A stretch of 64,000 bases of DNA from Norana najaformis (lineage: Eukaryota; Annelida; Clitellata; Crassiclitellata; Hormogastridae): positions 12,449,684 through 12,513,683 of the forward strand of contig OZ029925.1 of assembly GCA_964023275.1 (NCBI GenBank). The letters run 5' to 3'. Positions 1 to 9,500 of the stretch are shown here, piece after piece. The notes beneath the pieces are model-generated. The model did no database searches. It was not told the origin of the DNA and was given only the letters and a program-made list of their open reading frames with translations. A program made the position numbers and the translations under genes. The stretch's first letter is position 1, and each line of letters opens with the position of its first letter.

Positions 1-60
1 AGTTATGAGAGAAAAATTTCGGAAAATGTCATTTTGTGAATTTCATTGGCAAAAATCTTA

Positions 61-290
61 ATGCCCATTCTGAATCCATCCCAAGTTTTGAGGGTGTACA
101 ACTGTACATTCATAATGCCTCTATGAATCCACCCTAAGTTTATATGGAGTACACCCATAATGCCCTGACGAATGCACCCCAAGAATATGGGGTGTACAAC
201 GCATTACACCTGTGAATCCACCTCAAGTTTATTCGGAGTACACCTATAATGCCCTTCTCTTAAACCACTCCAGGTTAAGGGAGAGTACGT
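61..290. repeat. degenerate tandem repeat, ~45-55 bp unit
   Basis: Four to five imperfect units each contain a TGAATCCACC-like core, then AAGTTT, then a GGAGTACACC or GGGTGTACAAC core, then a CATAATGCC-like end. No coding sense is visible. It lies outside the duplicated unit and occurs once. Confidence 0.7.
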
Positions 291-910
291 CTATTGGCCC
301 ACTGTTGAATCTGCTCCTGGTGAGGAGCTGTCTGTTCAACTGCGCAGATTCGCTGTCAATTCGCGTAGGTTATGTTTTACCTGCATTGGTTTGGAGATAG
401 CGAAAGCAAGCCATTAATCGTGCAAGGAAATAGGAACTGCTCGACAAATGAATCCAAGGGGAAATTTCATAAAATCCTAACTAACCGATTCGTGACTAGT
501 AAGCTTATATAAAATCGCCACTATTCGATTTCTCCAACACGTATGCGTCGCGCTTAACAGTTACCCCTAGATTGTTTTCAGCTGCTGAGCTGATAAAGTT
601 TAACATCATTAAGGCTAGCGAGGAGCGCCTTCGACAGTTAGTTACAAGCGCTATAGAATGTTCAGTTACAATATATACATACAGAGAATACATGCATAGA
701 TACATACATAGACATACCTGCGATCAGCACACATACATACATTCATACATACATGCATGCATACATACATAAATATAATACATACGAACATATAATGCTT
801 GTATCCATTTATGCATACATACATACATACATTAAGTTTGTGTGAAAGTATATCTTCAGTGAGAGATCGTTCGAACCACTAGGGTAGACCTATGAGCAGG
901 AGCTAAGTTT
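291..910. other. left flank, no gene seen
   Basis: I see no gene here. A short ATACAT-type microsatellite lies at about 690-840. The flank ends where similarity to the second copy of the unit begins (around 911). Confidence 0.5.
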
Positions 911-1129
911 GTGGGAGAAAATGTCTCTCTACAGGGAGTCTTAGCCAAGTGAGGCCGTTACAAATAGCACCATGATGGTATTGACTCTTAGAAGGACTCT
1001 GATACTAATTTTTTAAAGTCTGCCAGAAAGTATTTATTTTAAAATAAGGCTGAGGTGTGTTACCCCTATAAACAGTGGCTTACTGCAGTTCAGAGAATTT
1101 AATCTAGAGCTAGCACGATTCGTAAACGG

Positions 1130-1260
1130 GGACCTCAAATGGCGTGGCGCCCATTCAAACGCGCAGCTATGGTAAAGGATCTCAGCTGATAAATTCATTG
1201 AAAAATGAACAAGATTGAGACCATACAGGCGCTATAGAAATGCGAGTACATTTACATTTA
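1130..1260. repeat. dispersed repeat fragment (~130 bp family)
   Basis: The core is TCAAATGGCG, then CCCATTCAAACG, then GATAAATTCATTGAAAAATGAAC, split here to stay short. It recurs at about 12290-12425 and in unit 2 at 20145-20275, so it is an interspersed family, probably a SINE or LINE tail. Confidence 0.6.
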
Positions 1261-1510
1261 TTCACATTTAAACAAGTATGTTTTGAAAAAACGTTTCCCA
1301 CTTAATTAGAACTACTCGTGTTTTATGCCTCTGTAATGGTTTCTTAGTATCAATGTCTGGATGCAGGAGATTCTGATTAAAACTAAAATCACTCATGCAT
1401 ATCAATTCGTTTTCCTCTAAGGCTGTGGGACAAGTCATATCTCCGAAATCGTTAAATCGAATGGCGAGATCCGTGCAGAACCGTATTGCTTATACCTAGA
1501 AAAGGTGTCC

Positions 1511-1762
1511 TGTAAGTAAGTAAGTAAGTAAGTACATACGTAGGTAGGTAGATAGGTAGGTAGATATGTAGGTAAGTAAGTAAGCACATAAGTAAGTAAG
1601 TAAGTATATACGTAGGTAGGTAGGTAGGTAGGAGGTAGGTAGGTAGGTAAGTAAGTACATACGTAGGTAGGTAGGCAGGTAGGTAGGTAGATAGGTAAGT
1701 AAGTAAGTAAGTACTAAGTAAGTAAGTAAGTAAGTACATACGTAGGTAGGTAGGTAATCGTA
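1511..1762. repeat. (GTAG/GTAA)n microsatellite
   Basis: About 250 bp of interrupted GTAG, GTAA and GTAC tetranucleotides. The Tyr-Leu-Pro-Thr reading frames on the minus strand are a by-product of the repeat. The unit 2 counterpart has expanded differently, with a GGTG block. Confidence 0.95.
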
Positions 1763-3204
1763 GGCGTGGACAAACAGTAAATACTCAGAATGACACTCGA
1801 CCTCAAAGAAAGACATATTAAATGGATGGCACATTCAGATAAAGGATACTCTAGTCCTTGTTGTCCTAGATCAGCCTTTAGATGAATTGATGCGGTTTTG
1901 ATGTCTCAGCCTTAGTCTTAAGATCCTTTGACCTTTGTTTCACTCACACATCTTAGGAGTTGCCAAACAAGTATATTACCTTTACCTTTACTTTCTGAGA
2001 GGTTATTACAGGAGCTGCGTGAATTCTGAATACATGCAGGTATACTATTTGCGGACTTACTAAGTCCACATCTGTGATAGGCCTACTTTAAGGAGGCTGT
2101 TATCAGATTTCAGTGGCATATGATTGATTATCTGTATTAATGTTCGTGTATCTGTGTTTGCATGTCGTGTATATGGGTGAATTTGTTTGTATGTATGTAT
2201 GTATTTGAATGTATGTATGTTTAACGCATCAACTTGCATTTGTTTTGGTCATTTCCATATTATTTCCCCCAATTTCTTCTGTTAATCGATATTTTTCACT
2301 GAGTATGATAGGCCTACCTTTATATCTTGTGTCCGACTACTGTTCCTTCTACAGTGACACTCTAAGAGTGTAAAGTCTCTCATGTCCCATAGGTGAACGT
2401 AGGGGAAGCGCTCGCTTCGTTGAGCCAGCAATAGACGAACCCTAAGGTCCTGGACATGGGGCCAGTGCATCGCAGGACTTGCCGTTTACTTCCCAGGTTA
2501 AGCCTCTACTAAATTCTACTGCTTGACAAGAGAAACAAGTGTGTACACATAACTTGCCAAAGGTCATAACACAGCAACCTCGAACCCGCAATCGTTGATT
2601 ATAGAATAAGCGTGCTACCGTATAGCGCTGCACTGTCAAACTGTGAAACACACTTAGGCAGATGCGTTACGCATGTTCGCTTATGAAATTGCATAATACG
2701 AAATGTACGCACTAAAACAAACGTTAATTAAACTGGTTTAATGCGGAAATGGTGTGTACACGATCATGACGTATAAAGAGGAAATGACATCACTGCGTTA
2801 CTGACATACGAAACAAAAATATCTAACAATTTCTGAAGCGCCGGGTATCATAGCGCACAAGGCTTCAACCGACAGTCGCTTCAACTGAAACCACAGTAAA
2901 ATAATCCGTTGGAAAGTCCAGTTAAAATCAAAATTATTTGAATTCTCTCAAGTGGCAATTACTAAAGCAAAGTTGGTCCTCCGATTCAACCGAATGACTC
3001 TGGCATCAGTAACAAAAGACTATTCAATATTAATTGCTGACGACAAAAGACTAATTATTGTTACTTTTTTGTCCTCCCACACCTCAATCCCGGTACCTTT
3101 GCCCCACCTCCCCCTAACAACTTCTGCCTGACAATGCTAAAGCGACGCATTAATGAACAACTGACGTCGTCCATCCGGCATGCTGACGTCACTTCCGGCC
3201 AGAT
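1763..3204. other. 3' flank of receptor gene copy 1, no gene seen
   Basis: No exon is supported. At 2570-2635 a tRNA-like head reads on the minus strand, with a B-box-like GGGTTCGAGG and an A-box-like stretch towards 2630, so an old SINE is likely. The receptor's 3' UTR should lie just left of 3205, but I cannot place a polyadenylation site. Confidence 0.4.
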
Positions 3205-3505
3205 CTACTTGATGTCGTCATAGAAGTCGTTCTCCGTCGGTTTGACGCAATATCCTGTATTTTTGACCGGGTCACAGGAAACGTCGGCCAGTTTCATGTA
3301 CCAATCGTCATCCGATCCACATGCGGTGGGTTCAGAGCGCCTGGGCGGAGGGCAGGGCGGCATCATAACTTCCGGAAGATGTTCGTAGCTGTTGGCCTTG
3401 ACCGCGTAAGCGTCCTCGATCAAAAGCCGTCCTCTGCCCGAGTGTCCGTCTTCGTAGACGACTGCGGGAGAGAAACCGACGACCGCTGTGATCTCAACGC
3501 TACGC
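3205..3505 (-). CDS. receptor copy 1, exon 8 (cytoplasmic tail)
   Basis: The acceptor CTCTCCCAG precedes GCGTAGCG, and the exon ends at a TAG stop. It encodes the last ~99 residues, from [10 protein letters not shown] to ENDFYDDIK. This part holds acidic patches, the proline-rich PPCPPPRR and three YxxPhi motifs. It differs from copy 2 at three residues (V/A, S/P, L/M). Confidence 0.88.
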
Positions 3506-3526
3506 CTGGGAGAGAAAATGCACAAG

Positions 3527-3579
<53 letters not shown>

Positions 3580-6500
3580 CCACCAACATTACCACCACCA
3601 CCATCATCATTACCACCACCACCACCATCATCATCACCACCACCACCATCATCATCAGCAACAACAACAATCACAACAACAAAATCAGCCACAACTACTA
3701 CTGCTGCTACATTATCACTATCATTAACAACATTATCGCCATTATTTTTCCCATCATCATTTTATCCATCATCGTTTTAATTATTCTTTATCATCATCGT
3801 CGTCGTCGTCATCATCATCGGTGATCGTGGTTACTGAGACTGACCGGCGCCGTCGGAGGGTAATCCAGATGGCCAGCGCGATGATGAGAAGGAGAAGGAA
3901 GAGACATCCAGTGATAGCTAAAGCTATCACGGTTTTAGAGCCTGCAAGCAGACAACACGCGCAGACAACAGATGTATCGATTAGAGTAGCTGACTGAATG
4001 ATCAGTTCCTAATTTATATATTTAGTTAATTATTTACTGACTGACCGACCGACTGTTTCTATGACCCTCAGGTTGCTCCATGCATCGTCGGCACTCGAGG
4101 CCTGGTTAAAATCCAACCATCTTCGCTTGAACCCCAGCAAAACCCAGTTCATCTGGCTCGGTGGCTCCATCCAACTCTCAAAGATTGACAAGGCAAATTT
4201 ATCCCTGCTCTTTCCTCATGTCTCTTTTCATTCCTCGGTGCGTAACCTGGGAGTGACCCTGGATCGGGAGCTCACGTTGCGGAAGCACATAAATAATGTC
4301 TGCCGTACCTGTTTTACCACCTTCGCCAAATAAGCACTATTCGACGCTCCCTTTCAACGCAGGCCTCCATCACTCTAGTCCACGCATTTATCTGCTCCAG
4401 AATTGACTTTGGAAACATGGTTTTTGCCGGTCTTGGATCCTCTTCCCTCTCCCAAATTCAGTCTGTCCTAAATGCTGCAGCTCGCTTGATTGGCGGCATT
4501 CCAAAGTTTGGCCATATCTACTTATTCATGCTGGAAAAACTCCACTGGCTTCCAATCCGAGAACGCATCCAGTTTAAAATTCTGGCCCTTGTGCGCAGCT
4601 GCCTTGTCGGCAGTGCACCTATTTATCTAAGGGAACTCTGTGTCCCTGTTTCTTCTGTCCCTGGCCGCCGACTGCTGCGATCGGCAGTCCAGGGAGACCT
4701 GGTAGTTCCTATGGCTCGCACTACTACTGCACAGCGTCGCATCTTCGCCGTTGTTGGCCCTGCCTCATGGAACAACCTGCCTGGTGACCTTAGGCGGGAA
4801 TTCCTCTCTCTTCCTCCTTCTCTTTTCCGCAAGCGTTTGAAGACCGTGTTATTCCCCATTAGTCATGGGAAATTGGGCCGGGAGCGCCTCTGATGAGTTT
4901 TATCTTGAAGTGGCGCTTTATAAGTTTTTGATTACGATTACGACCGACCGACCGACCGACCGACCGACCGACCGACCGACCGACCGACCGACCGACTGAC
5001 TGAATAAGTGAATGAATGATCCGTTGATCGATTAATTGATTTGATAGACAGTGTCAAAATGAATCACTTGCTTTGACCGTTTCAAACACTTTATACAGAA
5101 AAGAATCGATTGGTCGATTTGCCTAATCGATAGATTGCAGAAGGACCAATCTCCAGTTACCATTTTTGTTGACGAGCCTTTCCGCTTCGGCTTTGCCAAC
5201 GGCTATCGAGAATGTCGCTTCGGCTTTTCCATCGGCTTTCGAGAATGTCGCTTCGGCTTTTCCATTGGCTGTCGAGAATGTCGCTTCGGCTTTTCCATTG
5301 GCTGTCGAGAATGTCGCTTCGGCTTTTCCACTAGCTGTCGATAATGTCGTTCGAAGTGGAACGACAGTCCTTCGCGTTGATCTAGAGTTTCCAACTGAGG
5401 TTATCATCGAACAGAAACAGACTCAACTTATGTTGCATAGAAAAGCAGATTAAATTGGTCACTCTACCAGTTATCCGAGCTTCATTTGCATAGTATGAAT
5501 ATTTATTATCGATTCACTTTATTTTGCTACCGTTTTCTAAAGTTACCGTCTATAAAGTTATCGTTTTAAAAAAATACCGTTCATACAGTTATCGCTTGTA
5601 AAGTTACAGTCTAGAAATTTATCGTTTGTAAAGTTACCGTTTATACAAAGTTACCATTTGTAAAATTGGAATTGTAGTAGGCAACTCCGGATTTTCGTCC
5701 GGCCAGGATTGGCATCTGATTCGATGTGGTGTTGGTCAGACGATCTACCCGAAAGACTGTGCTATTGACGGAATAAGAATAAATAAATAAATTTATTTAT
5801 TTATTTATTATTAATAATACTAATACTAATAATAACGACCGTTCCAGATGTTTTACCTCTTCTCCGATAAGTTTTTAATCCCGATGCATCATATGTACCT
5901 CGGGGAAGAAATAAATACATAAATTGCCTAACATTATTCTTCGAAGGCTTTTATTATTATGAATTTATTATAATTTTATATATTTTATTAATTTATTATA
6001 AATATTATTACTATTCATTTATTATTATTACTACTACTACATTAATAATATCATGTCTGAGTGTTCCACCAGCCACATTAGTGTCTGACGTCTGATGCTA
6101 TTTTTGACCTCTGTGCTATGCATGATGGATGATTTAAACCTTTTGGTAAAGTCTGCGATGTACAGGAACTGCGCACTGATGGTCATCGCGTAGTAGTGGA
6201 CATCACCAGACTCCTTGACCAGTAGTCTTCTCTCTTGTCCGTCCAGATTGGCCCTCTCGATGCGGTCTAGCGTAGCGTCCACCCAATACATGACCTCCTC
6301 TGAAATTCATTATTATAAATTATTATGAATTATTATTATAAATTATTATAAATTATTGTTATAAGTTATAAATTATTATAATTTATTATTGCAATTTATT
6401 ATTTTTATTGTTAATACTAGGCCTACTACTGCTGCTGTTGCTACTGCTGTAGCTGCTACTGCTGCTGCTGCTAATGCCGCGCTACTGCTGTAGCTACTAC

Positions 6501-9500
6501 TGATACTACTGCTGCTGCTGTTGCTACTACTACTACTACTACTATTACTCCGCTTTGACTAACGTGTTTTAAAAGTGGCAATATATAGAGCTGTGTATTT
6601 TATTATACATTCCACTATTTGATAATAATAATAAATGTAATGTACAGTTTTGAATTACATTACATTACATAAAATTGCATTGCATTGCATATTTCGTTAG
6701 GTGTATTTGCGGTCGAACCTTTGAAGTCGATGGCGAGTGCGTTCGGGGTGACGACGTTGTCTGCAATCAGCGTCCGCAGCTGAGCATTCGGTTCCAATCC
6801 TTTGGCGAAGATGCCCGGCTTCGAACTCCAGTCGGTCCAGTACAGCTCACTGACAAGTCGAGCACAAAAGACAATGCAAACATTCTTTCTATTGTGTTTT
6901 TTTTTAATTTACATAAACAAAACGAATCTGAATCGTTGGCAGCATTCGATTGTGTGGACGGCTGTCGACTGGTGTGAGCGCACACCTTGTAAAGTGGAGT
7001 GTGCGGGGTTAGAGTCTCCCCTAAGATGGTTACTCTGTAGGGACCTTTGGCTTCGTGCACAATAACTGCTCAGCGTCATCGACTGATACTTTGTCATGAA
7101 AGAGTGGCGCTTCATAAAAATAAATTCACATCCACCCACACATGCAAACACACACGCACGCATGCACACACGAACAAAGCAGTCCAGGGCAGATTATGGC
7201 AGGGTAGGGTAGAGTAAGTTACAGCAGAGTAGGGCATGATAGAGAGGGGTAGCATCGCCCCTTGGATTCTCTTCTGAAGAGGCGTTGTAGAAATTTGCGA
7301 TTACAGCTACAGTTACAACAAGGCAGAGTAAAAGATACAGTTGGTTGGTAAGTCAGAGTAGGATTGGGTGAAGATGGGTGTGATGGGTAGAGTAGGGTAG
7401 ACTCGGATAGAACATGGTGGGGCAGGGTGGGTAAATGCTAGTTTAGATTAGATCAGATCTAACCAGCGCCTTTAAGAGGTTCTAACAATGCGCTACATAA
7501 TTTTCCATATACATTAACCAGTTATTCCAATTACATAACTGCTATACCTGTTATTTCTTCTTCTTCTTCCTTCTGGCTGGAATTAATCACTCCTAAGAGA
7601 GGGGTCAGCCACAAGAATCCTTCTTTTCCATTTGTTTCTATATCCAGTATCTTCTTACTTCAGTCTGAGGAGCTTTAGGTCTTGCTGAATCATGTCTCTC
7701 CATCTCTTCTTTTGTCGTCCACGACTGCGGCGTCCGTAAACCTCTGCTGTCATAATTCTTTTAATGCAGTTTTCCTCCTCTCTCCTCATCACATGACCGT
7801 ACCACCTCAACCTGGCTTCTCGTACCTTTTCAGATATACATGCCACTCCCAATTTCTGTCTGATATACTCATTCCTTTTCTTGTCTTTCAGTGAGATTCC
7901 AAGTATCCATCGCAGCATTCTTATTTCTGTTCTGTCCAGCAGCTTCTCCTCCTCTTCTGTCAGTGTCCATGCTTCTGCTCCATATATCATCACTGGTCTT
8001 GTCATTGTTTTGTACACCTTTCCTTTGACTAAACCGGCATTTTGACATCGCATAATACGCTCGATAGGTCTTTCATTTTTGCCACGCTGCCTTGATCCTG
8101 TTCTTAACATCATGCTTGCATTCTCCTTTAGCATTCATTATCGACCCAAGGTATTTAAGTGTTTCTACTTGTTTCAGTGCATTTCCTGCAATGTCCTTGA
8201 CCACAAGTCTCTCATCTACTTTGGAGCATACCATGGTCTCTGTTTTACTGATATTTATTTTAAGACTCTTGCTCTCCAGTGCTCTTTGCCAATCAGTGAA
8301 ACGCCCTTGTATCTTTGTCGCTGCGTCTTCTGCCACTATGAGGTCATCAGCATACAATATATCCCATGGTACTTCTCTTCTCACGTTTTCCGATATGGCA
8401 TCCATTACTATGATGAACAGCAGAGGGCTCAGGATCTCTGATGTTCACCCACTTGATTCTCAAATTTTACTGTGTTTCCTATATTGCTCCTCACTGAAGT
8501 CTGTGGATCTTCATACATTGATTTCACCAGTCGCACAATTTTCTCCGATACTCCCTTTTTCCTCAGACTCCAATATACGACCTCACTTGGTACTCTATCA
8601 AAAGCCTTCTCCAAATCTACAAAAGTCCAATATCTCTTGTTGTTTCCTTCTAGTATTTTCTCCTGCATCTGTCTCAATATGAAGATTGCATCCGTTGTGC
8701 CTCTACCCGATCTAAAGCCAAACTGGTTATCATGTAGCTTGACCCGTTCCCTAATGCGCCCTTCGATCATCCTTTCGTACACTTTCTGTTATTTCTGTTG
8801 ACATAAAACAGGTAGCCCTATATACGTGTTATCCCTGCTGTGTCTGTTCTACCTGTTTACCTGTTATGTACATGTATTGTTCTATTTGTTTATCTGTTCT
8901 ACTTACCTATTGGCTTCGTCGATGACGAGGGCCTTGGGTTTGAGGCTCTTGCCCTTGATGATGATCCTCTGCGTTCGATCCTGATCCAAAAGGTCGATCT
9001 CTACGATCTTAGCATCGGATCCTGCGTCGGAGAAGTACAGCTTCTGCGTCGTTGTATCCACCGCCAGACCATCAAGGTCCACCGATACTGCAGAGGTATC
9101 ACAATATCATCATTCGAATAAGAAGCAGGATGAAGAAGACGATGAAGAAGAGGAGATTGAAGAAGAAGATGCATAAAATAAGAACACTGAAGTGGAGGAA
9201 GAGAAGGCGGAGGAAGAAAAGGAGGAAAATAAAGAAGATTAAGAGGAGGATGCAGAAAAGGCTAATAGGAAAAGGAGGACGAGGAATAAAAGGAGGAGAA
9301 GGAAAAGGAAGAGAAAGAGGAAGAGAAAGATGTAGAGGAACATTAGAAGGAGGAGGAAGAGAAAACGAAGGAGGAGAAGGAGGAAGCAGAGTTGGAGGAG
9401 GAGGAAGATGAAAGGAAGAGAAAGAGGAATAGGATTGAAAAGAGGATGATGAAGATGAAGAAGCAATGAAGAGGAGGAGAAGGAAGTAGAATTAACGAGC

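Noticed and set aside
1496-1834. Long Tyr-Leu-Pro-Thr frames on minus (also 20306-20618)
   Set aside because: Produced entirely by the GTAG/GTAA microsatellite.
3379-3780. Ser/Pro-rich and His-rich plus-strand frames (also 22166-22708)
   Set aside because: They lie over receptor exon 8 and the intron 7 trinucleotide repeat on the wrong strand.
5123-5453. Repeat protein encoded by the 33-bp minisatellite
   Set aside because: Open on both strands, no splice sites in phase with the receptor, and unit number differs between copies.
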